Below are positions 1-6,179 of a stretch of 6,772 nucleotides of DNA, piece by piece (position 1 is the first letter of the stretch; each line of letters starts with the position of its first letter). The DNA comes from a bacterium (GTDB lineage: Bacteria; CAIWAD01), in the NCBI GenBank assembly GCA_030685015.1, contig JAUXWS010000103.1, positions 1-6,772 of the forward strand, read 5' to 3'. A program made the position numbers and the translations under genes. The notes under the pieces were generated by a model, which had not been told where the DNA came from, made no database searches, and saw only the letters and a list, made by a program, of their open reading frames with translations.

Positions 1-510
1 CGGGCGGATCCTGCCTTGCCAGGAATGGTGCTTAGCTTGGTCGCCGTGGGTGAACGGGCCGGCCAACTGACTGTCTGCACGCGCTTCCTGCTGGACTACT
101 ACCAGCGTGTGCTTGAGCTGAAGCAGAGCCTCTCTCGTGGCCTAACCTATCCCATTGTGGTTTGCCTCTTCATCTGGATCAGCCTGGGCGTGTTCGACGG
201 CGTGATCCGCGGAGTGTTTGAGTCCCTTTACAAGAGCGCGGAGGTGGTCCTCCCCACCTCCATGCACACCCTGTTTGCCTTCATCCATGTGCTGTTTCTG
301 ACGCCGCTGCTGGTGGCGCCATTACTGGCAGTGGGGTGGTGGCTGGCCCGACGTGCCCACTGGCCCCTGCCAGGCAACCTGACGATGCAGGGGAGCACCC
401 ATGGCGCACGCGGCCTCACACGGCACAATCGTGCGGTTGCCGGCTGGGCGCATAGGAACCCCATGGACTACACGCCCTTCGGCCGCGAGCTGGCGCATGT
501 AAGTGGATAA
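1..510 (+). CDS. Type II secretion/type IV pilus F-family (GspF/PilC) inner-membrane protein, 5'-partial, short C-terminus
   Basis: The reading frame is open from base 1, so the gene starts outside the window; 169 codons are visible. GspF/PilC proteins are polytopic platform proteins in the inner membrane that connect the assembly ATPase to pseudopilin or pilin assembly. The family signature is clear. A region like 'lP.mvvsLVAVGErAGQL' lies at in-window residues 6-23, with GERAGQL at 17-23. A DYYQR...LELKQSLSRGLTYP segment follows and leads into a first membrane helix at about 48-66. VLPT (83-86) precedes a second long hydrophobic segment at about 91-116. A full member would continue into a second F domain. 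Here only about 50 poorly conserved residues follow, ending in FGRELAHVSG (160-169). That ending resembles the opening of a second F domain cut short, so this may be a truncated or decaying gene. The stop TAA (508-510) lies inside a palindrome. The ATPase gene follows after 54 nt. Confidence 0.72.
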   Translation, partial: RADPALPGMVLSLVAVGERAGQLTVCTRFLLDYYQRVLELKQSLSRGLTYPIVVCLFIWISLGVFDGVIRGVFESLYKSAEVVLPTSMHTLFAFIHVLFLTPLLVAPLLAVGWWLARRAHWPLPGNLTMQGSTHGARGLTRHNRAVAGWAHRNPMDYTPFGRELAHVSG

Positions 511-560
511 TTATCCTTTTGAAAAGGAGAAAAATTCGTCATTTTCTCCTTCCAGGAGGG
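505..560 (+). promoter_or_regulatory. AT-rich leader of the DUF4143 ATPase gene with nested inverted repeats around the ribosome binding site
   Basis: Four repeat structures are visible. GGATAATTATCC (505-516) is a perfect 12-bp palindrome that includes the upstream stop codon. Bases 511-520 pair with 522-531 (TTATCCTTTT/AAAAGGAGAA, one mismatch). Bases 524-533 pair perfectly with 542-551 (AAGGAGAAAA/TTTTCTCCTT, 10 bp, 8-nt loop). CTCCT (546-550) pairs with AGGAG (554-558) of the Shine-Dalgarno sequence. The second and third pairings share bases, and so do the third and fourth, so at most two can form together. This gives a plausible ON state (524-533 with 542-551, binding site free) and OFF state (511-520 with 522-531, leaving CTCCT to cover the binding site). 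The same palindromes could instead be protein operators on DNA. A weak TTGAAA (519-524), 17 nt, TTTTCT (542-547) promoter-like pair overlaps them. Confidence 0.6.
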
Positions 561-564
561 ATAA

Positions 565-1881
565 ATGCGGGAAATCCTGCGTGACAAGCTGGCGGCGGCG
601 CTGAACGATCCGCTGCCTGGCCTGACCCGGCGCGACGTGCGCCTGCCGGCCGTTCCCAACAAGGCGCTGGCTGTGATCGGCGTGCGCCGCTGCGGCAAGA
701 CCTCGCTGCTCAGCCAATGCCTGTCCGACCGCCTGGCGGAGGGCGCGCCGCGTGAGGGACTGGTCCTCCTGGGGCTTGAGGACGACCGCCTGGTGGGGCT
801 GTCCACCGACGACCTGTCCTGGCTGATGGAGGAGTACTTCCGGCAGCATCCGGCCTTGCGCGGCTCGGGGCAGGTGACCTTCGCCTTTGACGAGATCCAG
901 GTCGTGCCCGGCTGGGAGCGCTTCATCCGCCGGCTCATGGACACGGAAGCGGCCAAGCTCTTCGTCTCAGGATCCTCGTCCAAGCTGCTCAGCCGGGAGA
1001 TCGCCACCAGTTTGCGGGGCCGGGCGCTGGAAGTGCTGGTGCACCCTTTCAGTTTCCGGGAAGCTCTGCGGCACGCGGGCCTCGAGCCATCCATCGCCTG
1101 GGAGCGGCAGAACCAGGCCGAACGCAGTTCCCTGGACCATCACCTGGGGAACTACCTGCGGCAGGGGGGCTTTCCCGAGGCTCAGGGACTGGCGCAGCAG
1201 GATCGCCTGACCTTGCTCAAGAACCATGTGGACGTGGTGGTGCTGCGGGACGTCATCGAGCGCCACGCCGTCTCCAACCCCTTGCCCTTGCGCTGGCTGC
1301 AGCGGCAACTGCTGGCCAATCCTGCCGGCACCTTCAGCGTGCAGAAGTTCCACGACCAGTTGAAGAGCCAGGGCGTGCCGGTCTCCAAGGACACGCTGCA
1401 CGCATTCCTGGCGCACCTGGAGGACGCATTCCTGGTGCGCACGATCCATTTGCACAGCGCCAGCGAGCGTCAGCGCATGGTCAACCCGCGCAAGATCTAT
1501 CCGGTGGACACGGGCCTGATCCAGCTCTACGAGCGGAGCGGACGACCCAACCTGGGGCACGCGCTGGAAAGCGTGGTCCTGCTGGAGCTGGAGCGTCGCG
1601 GCTATGAGAGCGCCTACCTCCGCACGGAGGAGGGTTGGGAGGTGGACTTCCTCGCCACCGCGCCGGGCCGGTCTTCCCTTTTGCTCCAGGTGTGCGCCGA
1701 TGCGCAGGATCCGGGAACAGCGCTGCGGGAGCTGCGGGCCCTGGCGTCGGCCAGACAGCGGCAGCCGGACGCGCGCGGCCTGTTGGTCACGCTGGACTCG
1801 ACCCCGCCCCGGGACCTTCTGCCGGAAGGCCTGGAATGGTGGCCGGCGGCGCGCTGGCTGCTTTCCATGGAGGAGGACTGA
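565..1881 (+). CDS. AAA_14/DUF4143-family ATPase
   Basis: This is a complete 438-residue protein, a normal length for the family. An AGGAGG site (554-559) five bases upstream supports the ATG at 565. The N-terminal P-loop ATPase has Walker A GVRRCGKT (39-46), Walker B VTFAFDE (104-110) and the family's SGSSSKLLS segment (135-143), followed by an RGR motif (151-153). The C-terminal DUF4143 half includes GGFPEA, DVVVLRDVIERH and the PRKIYPVDTGL segment. It ends in a restriction-nuclease-like fold remnant: E335 in GHALESVVLLEL, EVDF (359-362) and QVC (375-377), where an active nuclease would have E-x-K. Family members are abundant and often multicopy in bacteria and archaea, but their cellular role is not established. 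ATP binding is well supported; nuclease activity is doubtful because the lysine is missing. It follows the GspF-like gene closely but has no obvious functional link to it. The leader suggests its translation is regulated. Confidence 0.93.
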   Translation: MREILRDKLAAALNDPLPGLTRRDVRLPAVPNKALAVIGVRRCGKTSLLSQCLSDRLAEGAPREGLVLLGLEDDRLVGLSTDDLSWLMEEYFRQHPALRGSGQVTFAFDEIQVVPGWERFIRRLMDTEAAKLFVSGSSSKLLSREIATSLRGRALEVLVHPFSFREALRHAGLEPSIAWERQNQAERSSLDHHLGNYLRQGGFPEAQGLAQQDRLTLLKNHVDVVVLRDVIERHAVSNPLPLRWLQRQLLANPAGTFSVQKFHDQLKSQGVPVSKDTLHAFLAHLEDAFLVRTIHLHSASERQRMVNPRKIYPVDTGLIQLYERSGRPNLGHALESVVLLELERRGYESAYLRTEEGWEVDFLATAPGRSSLLLQVCADAQDPGTALRELRALASARQRQPDARGLLVTLDSTPPRDLLPEGLEWWPAARWLLSMEED

Positions 1882-2075
1882 CCAAGGATCCGTGCCGGCC
1901 CGTGATATGCGACCCGCCCGGGTGCGCCGGCCGGCGTCCGGATCGTCACGGGTCCACCCCAGGAGGTGGTGCGGAAGGACATGGCGCATGGATCGAGGAC
2001 GACAACGATGTTCCGTGTCCGGCCGGCAATGAACCCGTTTTGATGACCGGAATCACGAGTGGAAAGGAGGGCGAC
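1882..2075. other. Intergenic region between the ATPase and DoxX genes, with a 12-bp GC palindrome
   Basis: No frame here encodes a recognisable product. A frame that stays open into the DoxX gene from upstream gives low-complexity, unconvincing protein and lacks a ribosome binding site. CGCCGGCCGGCG (1925-1936) is a perfect palindrome that could form a short hairpin, but no T-run follows, so it is not a standard terminator. I found no remnant of the GspF second domain in any forward frame and no copy of the AT-rich inverted repeats seen upstream of the ATPase gene. No convincing -35/-10 pair was found for the DoxX gene. Confidence 0.5.
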
Positions 2076-2450
2076 ATGAAAATCACCTCGACCGTGTTGC
2101 GCGTGCTGATGGGCCTGCTCTTCCTCTTCGCGTCCCTCACCTACTGGTTCAAGTTGATCGTGCCCCCTCCCCTCGAGGGCGCCATGAAGGTGTTCAATGA
2201 CGGCCTGGAGGCGTCGCGCTACCTCATACCGACGGTCAAGGCCCTCGAGCTGCTCGGCGGTCTCGCCCTCGTGCTGGGACGCTTCGTGCCGCTGGCGCTG
2301 CTGGTCCTGGCGCCCATCGTGGTGAACATCCTGCTCATCCACATCTTCCTGGCGCCGGAGGGCCTGCCCATCGCCCTCTTCCTGGTCGTGGCCAGCCTGC
2401 TCGTCGCCTATCAGCGGCGCGACTCCTTCCGGCCGCTCTTCAAACCCTGA
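2076..2450 (+). CDS. DoxX-family integral membrane protein
   Basis: The 124-residue protein has four predicted membrane helices at about residues 6-25, 49-68, 70-92 and 96-112. The family-typical stretch ELLGGLALVLGRFVPLALL (58-76) is followed by APIVVNILLIHIFL. This matches the small DoxX/DoxD-like group, named after a subunit of the archaeal thiosulfate:quinone oxidoreductase. Most bacterial members have no known function and are often placed in redox or envelope stress settings. The start is set by a strong AAGGAGG site (2064-2070) five bases before ATG 2076; the frame extends further upstream but without family similarity. The WYL regulator begins 63 nt downstream on the same strand. The pair may be one transcript, although a hairpin lies between them. 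No redox-active cysteine is visible. Confidence 0.85.
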   Translation: MKITSTVLRVLMGLLFLFASLTYWFKLIVPPPLEGAMKVFNDGLEASRYLIPTVKALELLGGLALVLGRFVPLALLVLAPIVVNILLIHIFLAPEGLPIALFLVVASLLVAYQRRDSFRPLFKP

Positions 2451-2461
2451 TCGTACCCATT

Positions 2462-2486
2462 GGGGCGGCCGGCGGCGGCCGCGCCC
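2462..2486 (+). other. GC-rich hairpin between the DoxX and WYL genes
   Basis: GCGGCC (2465-2470) pairs with GGCCGC (2477-2482) across a six-base loop. GGG (2462-2464) can extend the stem with CCC (2484-2486) past a one-base bulge. No T-run follows, so intrinsic termination is unlikely. The hairpin may reduce read-through or protect the upstream transcript end. It could also be a chance product of high GC content. Confidence 0.35.
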
Positions 2487-2513
2487 GGACCAGACACGGA
2501 TCAAGGGAGGACC

Positions 2514-3554
2514 ATGGCCGACCAACCCCGACTTCAACGCGCCCTGCGCCTGCTCCAGATCCTGGGCGGCTCGGGCTGGGTGACCGCCCGCGGCCTGCGG
2601 AAGCGCCTGGACGGCCGGGAATCGCCCCGCACCATCCTGCGCACCCTGACGGCCATCGAGGAGGCTGGCATTCCCCTGGAGCGGCGCACGGCGGCCCACG
2701 GCGAGCTGGAGCTGCGCCTGCCCGGCGCCCTGCGCATCCCGCCCCACCGCCTCAGCACCGACGAGGCGCTGGCCGCCCTCGTGCTGGCCCAGTTCGGCGG
2801 GCATTTCGCGGGCAGCCCCATGGGCGAGGTGCTGGCCGGCCTGATCGACAAGCTGGAGCAGCTGCTGCCCTGGGAGGGCCTCTTCGCCCAGGCGGGCCTG
2901 GAGGACGGGCCGGAGCTGGTGCGCGTCAAGCAGGCGGGCCAGGTGGCGGAGGGGGGCGGCCTGCTGCTGGCCCTGCTGGAGGCCATTCTCGAGCGCCGCG
3001 TCTGCCAGGTGGAGTATCGCCGTCTGGACGGCCCCCAGGCGCGGAGCTTCGCCGTCCACGCCCACAGCCTCATCTTCCACGCCGGCGCCATCTACGCCCT
3101 GGTCTGGCAGCCCGACCACCAGTCCTGGCTGCATCTGGCCCTGCAGCGCCTGGGCGGCCTGGAGATGCTGCCGGCCACTTTCGAGCGGCGGCCCGACTTC
3201 CGCCTGGCCGACTTCATCAACGGCAGCTTCGGCATCTGGCACGCCGAACCCTGCGCCGTGCGCCTGCGCTTCGACCGCCGCCTCGCCTCCTTTCTCAAGG
3301 AACGGGTCTGGCATCCCAGCCAGGAATGGGCGGAGGAGGAGTCGGGCGACCTGCTGCTCAGCATGACGGTGGGCCTGTCGCCGGAGCTGCGGGCCTGGGT
3401 GCTGCGCTGGGGGGCCCACGTGGAGGTGCTGGAGCCGTCCGCTTTCCGCGAGGAGATCCGCCTGCAACTGGCCCTGGCCGCCGCCCGCTACCTGCCGGCG
3501 CGGGAGTCAGCGGCCCCCGCCGCGGCTGATTCCCGCCAGCCGGCCATCGATTGA
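2514..3554 (+). CDS. WYL-domain transcriptional regulator (HTH-WYL-WCX)
   Basis: The ATG at 2514 follows an AAGGGAGG site (2503-2510) and gives 346 residues, the usual size for this family. An upstream in-frame start at 2460 lacks such a site. An N-terminal winged-helix DNA-binding region (about 1-60) includes the RLQRALRLLQIL and SPRTILRTLTAIEEAGIPLERR segments typical of PafC/YafY-like proteins. The WYL domain lies at about 150-235; its name-giving triad is degenerate, reading I193-Y194-A195 within IYALVW. A WCX-type C-terminal domain begins near VRLRFDRR (about 248) and runs to AAARYL. WYL proteins are one-component regulators that sense nucleic-acid or nucleotide ligands and often control DNA-damage, defence or stress genes. 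The direct target cannot be read from the sequence. The adjacent DoxX gene is a candidate, and autoregulation is common in the family. The last 20 or so residues are alanine- and proline-rich and probably disordered. Confidence 0.9.
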   Translation: MADQPRLQRALRLLQILGGSGWVTARGLRKRLDGRESPRTILRTLTAIEEAGIPLERRTAAHGELELRLPGALRIPPHRLSTDEALAALVLAQFGGHFAGSPMGEVLAGLIDKLEQLLPWEGLFAQAGLEDGPELVRVKQAGQVAEGGGLLLALLEAILERRVCQVEYRRLDGPQARSFAVHAHSLIFHAGAIYALVWQPDHQSWLHLALQRLGGLEMLPATFERRPDFRLADFINGSFGIWHAEPCAVRLRFDRRLASFLKERVWHPSQEWAEEESGDLLLSMTVGLSPELRAWVLRWGAHVEVLEPSAFREEIRLQLALAAARYLPARESAAPAAADSRQPAID

Positions 3555-3605
3555 CCAGCTGCCACTCCATCTTGCCACCGGATGGGCGGGAAACAGACGA
3601 TCGCC

Positions 3606-3662
3606 CTGCGTCGCGGGAGCGGCGCAGCGGCTGGGCGGGGCGGTCCGGGGGGGCGCCCCGCC
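3606..3662. terminator. Two adjacent hairpins in the convergent gap, possible bidirectional transcription barrier
   Basis: Hairpin 1 pairs CTGCGTCGC (3606-3614) with GCGGCGCAG (3619-3627). It has nine pairs including one T:G wobble and a GGGA (GNRA-type) tetraloop. Hairpin 2 pairs GGCGGGGCG (3634-3642) perfectly with CGCCCCGCC (3654-3662) over an 11-base G-rich loop. They sit between the stop of the WYL gene (3554) and the stop of the minus-strand lipoprotein gene (3669), where terminators for both strands are expected. Neither has a T-run on either strand, so these would be non-canonical terminators, or transcript-end stabilisers used with Rho. Confidence 0.5.
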
Positions 3663-3668
3663 ACTATC

Positions 3669-4568
3669 TCAGAAGTCCTCGAGGCTCTCGAAGCTGTCCC
3701 CGGGGCGGACCTCGCGCTCGGTGATGGCGTTGTTCTCCTTGAGCACCTGGATCGTGCCGATCATGGCGCCCAGGGCGGCCAGCTGGGCCGGCGCCTCCTG
3801 CCCGATGTGGACCAGGTCCCCGGGAATGGCGAGGAACTCCTTGTGGTAGGCGGCAAGGCCGATCCAGGCCATGGCGCCGTTCCAGCCTCCCTCGTCGAAG
3901 AGGTGGCGCTTGACCCGCTGGAAATCGTCCAGCACCGCCTGGGAGTGGCGGATGGCCAGGTTGTCGCAGACGACGCCCACCCCCAGGTTGTAGAGGAGGA
4001 GCCCCACCCGCTTGGCCTGGTCGCCGCTCAGCTCCTTGCGCTGCAGGCGGCCGTCGGCCTTGGCGCGCTCGATCGCCTTGTCCTGCAGGCGGCGCCGCTC
4101 CAGCACCAGCTCCTCCTCCCCGGCGCCCCTTTCCGCCATGCGCTCGTCCAGCTCCTTCAAGGCCTTCAGCTCCTCGGCGGTGGCGGCCAGGCCGAAGATC
4201 TCCTGGCGCGAGTTGTCCAGGCTGCGGCGGGCCGTCGCCAGGTTGAGCTTGATCACGCGCACCCGCCAGATCGCCTTCTGAACGCTGCCCTCCTTCGGGT
4301 TGATGCCCACGTCCTGGGCCGCCAGGCGCAGGAGGGAATCCAGCAGCTCGGCTTCGGCCCCGCTTCCCTCCACCGACACCTCGGCCTGGCCGATGCGGCG
4401 GGCGGGGCGCCGGCAATCCGCCTCATCCTCGTCCGCCGCCGCTTGCCGGGCCGCCTGGGACAAGGCTTTTTTCATTTGTTGGGAGTCGATGCAGGAGGAG
4501 GCGAGGAGGGCCAGGATGCCCAGCAGGATCCACCAGCGCATGAGGGAGGAAGGGCAGGTCCGCGTCAT
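3669..4568 (-). CDS. Predicted lipoprotein of unknown function
   Basis: I do not recognise this 299-residue protein. A lipoprotein signal is visible: MRWWILLGILALLASS followed by C26, with an acceptable LASSC lipobox. After processing, Ile is at +2 and Asp at +3. In proteobacterial sorting rules Ile at +2 would favour the outer membrane. The mature part is helical and highly charged; residues about 110-177, rich in Leu, Glu, Lys and Arg, look like a coiled coil. A more hydrophobic helix pair (GLLLYNLGVGVV and GWNGAMAWIGLAAY) follows before an acidic tail. No start has a good ribosome binding site. ATG 4568 was chosen; GTG 4583 and ATG 4541 are alternatives, the last leaving a 16-residue signal. 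It is divergent from the histidine kinase gene and convergent with the WYL gene. The opposite-strand frame over the same bases lacks any plausible domain, so the minus strand is preferred. Confidence 0.7.
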   Translation of the reverse strand: MTRTCPSSLMRWWILLGILALLASSCIDSQQMKKALSQAARQAAADEDEADCRRPARRIGQAEVSVEGSGAEAELLDSLLRLAAQDVGINPKEGSVQKAIWRVRVIKLNLATARRSLDNSRQEIFGLAATAEELKALKELDERMAERGAGEEELVLERRRLQDKAIERAKADGRLQRKELSGDQAKRVGLLLYNLGVGVVCDNLAIRHSQAVLDDFQRVKRHLFDEGGWNGAMAWIGLAAYHKEFLAIPGDLVHIGQEAPAQLAALGAMIGTIQVLKENNAITEREVRPGDSFESLEDF

Positions 4569-4654
4569 GGCGGAATGTGGCACTGACGCGAGGCAGGGTC
4601 AACCGGTTGGAATGGGCCTGTGACCATCTTAACTTGTTCACAACTGGAACGGGA
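4569..4654. promoter_or_regulatory. Divergent intergenic region with short palindromes and a weak kinase promoter candidate
   Basis: This gap separates the divergent lipoprotein and kinase genes, so both promoters should lie here. AACCGGTT (4601-4608) is a perfect palindrome. TTGTTCACAA (4634-4643) has TTGT/ACAA arms. TTGGAA (4607-4612), 17 nt, TAACTT (4630-4635) is spaced like a sigma-70 promoter facing the kinase but matches the consensus poorly. The stretch 4630-4650 is less GC-rich than its surroundings. The assignment is tentative. Confidence 0.3.
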
Positions 4655-6049
4655 ATGCTCATGACCCCTGCCTCACTCGCGGTGGTCCGTACCCCCCTGG
4701 AGAGCGCCACGCTGGCCAGGGTGGCCTGGCTCATCGGCATGCGCTGCTTTTTCGTTTTCAGTATCGTGGTGGGCGCCTGGGTGGGCGGCCGCTTCTTCCC
4801 CGACCTCGAACTGGCGCCCTTCCTCCAGATCGCCTCGCTGGCCGCCCTCTTCAACCTGCTGGTCCACGTCATCAACGCCCGGGTGGCCCGCCTGCCCGAA
4901 GAGCGCAAGAAACCGCTGGTGCAGATCCTCATCCAGGCGCAGGTGCTGGCCGACTGGCTCGTGCTCCTCTTCATCATCCACCACACGGGCGGGATCGAAA
5001 GCCCGCTGCTGCACTTCTTCATTTTCCACCTGGCCCTCAGCGCCGTCTTCCTCAGCCCCGGCTTCACCGTGCTCGCCCTCGCTTTCATCGTGGCGGCGCT
5101 CAGCCTGCTCTTCGCCGCCGAGGCCACCGGCATCCTCGAGCCGGTGCAGCTGAGCGGCCTGACCAACCCGGCCAACCAGCGCAGCTGGTCCTACATCCTG
5201 CACGTCTCCTTCTGGCATTTCTCCACCCTGGCGGTGATGGCCTTCCTCCTGGGGGCGGTCATGCGCGGCCTGCGGCGCCGGGAGGCGGAGGCCCTGCGCA
5301 TCCGGCGACGGCTGGAGAAGGCCAACCAGGACATCCTGCGCATCAGCGAGGAGCGCATCCGCCTCATGCACACCATGGGCCACGAACTGCGCTCCCCCAT
5401 CGCCGCCGCCCAGTCCATGCTGAGCGCCCTCGAACTCAGCCACGGCGCGGAGCTGCCGGCCCCCGCGCGCGGCATCCACCAGCGGATCAGCAGCCGCCTG
5501 AAGGGCCTCACCGGTCTCATCGGCGAATTGCTGGATCTGGCCGAGCAGCGCCGCGAGCCCTCCCGCCCGGTGCGCCGGGTGGAGCTGGGCGGCCTGCTGG
5601 CCGGCCTGATGGAGGATCTGGAGGCGCATGCCGCCGAGGCGGGACTGCGCCTGGAGCGCCAATGGACCGAAGGCCGGTCGGTCCACGTCAGCGGCGATCC
5701 GGAGCGCCTGCGCCGCATTTTCGAGAACCTGCTCACCAACGCGCTCAAGTACTCGCGCCCCGGCGGCGTGGTCCGCGTCGGCCTGACCCTGCCCGCCGCG
5801 GAGGACCGGCCGCCCCAGGTCGAGGTCTGGGTGTCCGACGAGGGCATCGGCATCGCCCCCGACCAGCTGCCCCGCCTCTTCTCCGAGTTCTACCGCACGC
5901 CCCAGAGCAGGCGCCACACCACCCAGGGCACGGGCCTGGGCCTGGCCATCACCAAGTCCATGGTGGAGGCGGCCGGGGGGGAGATCCTGGTGGAGAGCGA
6001 ACTGGAGCGGGGCAGCACCTTCCGCGTCCGCCTGCCCCGTCTGGTCTGA
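4655..6049 (+). CDS. Membrane sensor histidine kinase (HisKA plus HATPase_c), no partner in view
   Basis: The 464-residue protein starts at ATG 4655 (GGAA at 4646-4649); ATG 4661, preceded by GGGA, is equally possible, and an upstream GTG at 4577 has no support. The N-terminal half has about six membrane helices. The TGGIESP motif at 111-117 resembles the TGG...P segment of RegB/PrrB-type sensor domains. A linker helix (about 200-235) leads to the HisKA H-box, with phosphoacceptor H243 in HELRSP. The ATPase domain has the N-box ENLLTNA (357-363), G1 DEGIG (395-399), an F-box-like FSEFYR and G2 GTGLGL (425-430), and ends in GSTFRVRLP. All residues expected for autokinase activity are present. 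The signal is unknown, and there is no periplasmic domain of any size, so sensing probably occurs within the membrane. No response regulator is present. The next gene, 161 nt downstream, is sigma-54-controlled flgB. A link to flagellar control is possible from position only. Confidence 0.93.
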   Translation: MLMTPASLAVVRTPLESATLARVAWLIGMRCFFVFSIVVGAWVGGRFFPDLELAPFLQIASLAALFNLLVHVINARVARLPEERKKPLVQILIQAQVLADWLVLLFIIHHTGGIESPLLHFFIFHLALSAVFLSPGFTVLALAFIVAALSLLFAAEATGILEPVQLSGLTNPANQRSWSYILHVSFWHFSTLAVMAFLLGAVMRGLRRREAEALRIRRRLEKANQDILRISEERIRLMHTMGHELRSPIAAAQSMLSALELSHGAELPAPARGIHQRISSRLKGLTGLIGELLDLAEQRREPSRPVRRVELGGLLAGLMEDLEAHAAEAGLRLERQWTEGRSVHVSGDPERLRRIFENLLTNALKYSRPGGVVRVGLTLPAAEDRPPQVEVWVSDEGIGIAPDQLPRLFSEFYRTPQSRRHTTQGTGLGLAITKSMVEAAGGEILVESELERGSTFRVRLPRLV

Positions 6050-6097
6050 ACCCCCGGATCAGGTCGGCAGAAAGTTCCCACTTCCCCCGCCCACGTT

Positions 6098-6125
6098 GGA
6101 CTTCGCCACTCCCGGACTTGGACTT
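6098..6125 (+). promoter_or_regulatory. Three GGACTT repeats upstream of the flgB promoter, possible activator sites
   Basis: GGACTT occurs at 6098-6103, 6114-6119 and 6120-6125. The first two start 16 bases apart and the last two are in tandem. They lie about 40-70 bases upstream of the -24 element. Sigma-54 promoters need an enhancer-binding activator bound upstream, so these repeats are candidates for its site. The repeats are short and not symmetrical, unlike many known activator sites, so chance cannot be excluded. Confidence 0.35.
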
Positions 6126-6164
6126 TACAAGCTGGATCAAGCACTTGGCTTCCCGTCGGCGGCG

Positions 6165-6179
6165 TGGCACGGAACTTGC
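6165..6179 (+). promoter_or_regulatory. Sigma-54 (RpoN) promoter of flgB
   Basis: TGGCACG (6165-6171), GAAC (6172-6175) and TTGC (6176-6179) match the consensus TGGCACG-N4-TTGC exactly, with the invariant GG (6166-6167) and GC (6178-6179) separated by ten bases. Transcription should start around 6190, leaving a leader of about 20 nt that contains the GGGAGG ribosome binding site (6202-6207). Sigma-54 control of rod and hook genes is well known in many flagellated bacteria, which supports this reading. Confidence 0.9.

Noticed and set aside
6-1890. GGATCC near both ends of the GspF-ATPase block as insertion-site duplications
   Set aside because: Six bases is too short and common in GC-rich DNA. 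Flanking similarity is imperfect and no transposase or terminal inverted repeats are present.
1614-3467. 617-residue open frame on the minus strand
   Set aside because: It covers three well-supported plus-strand features antisense. It is rich in His, Gln, Gly and Ala with no domains, which is typical of the complement of high-GC genes.
3582-4586. 334-residue open frame on the plus strand opposite the lipoprotein
   Set aside because: It has no domain, no membrane or signal feature and no good ribosome binding site, and it runs through the hairpin region. The minus-strand frame has a lipobox and realistic composition.
4578-4592. TGGCAC at 4578-4583 as a second sigma-54 promoter
   Set aside because: The position ten bases after GG reads AG instead of the required GC, and no TTGC-like element is present.
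4673-5917. 414-residue minus-strand frame opposite the histidine kinase
   Set aside because: The plus strand has all kinase motifs in order. This frame is low-complexity His/Gln/Gly/Ala antisense.
6146-6160. GG-N10-GC spacing in TTGGCTTCCCGTCGGC-like sequence just upstream of the flgB promoter
   Set aside because: It only keeps the invariant dinucleotides. The -12 half reads CGGC and the neighbouring element is a perfect consensus.
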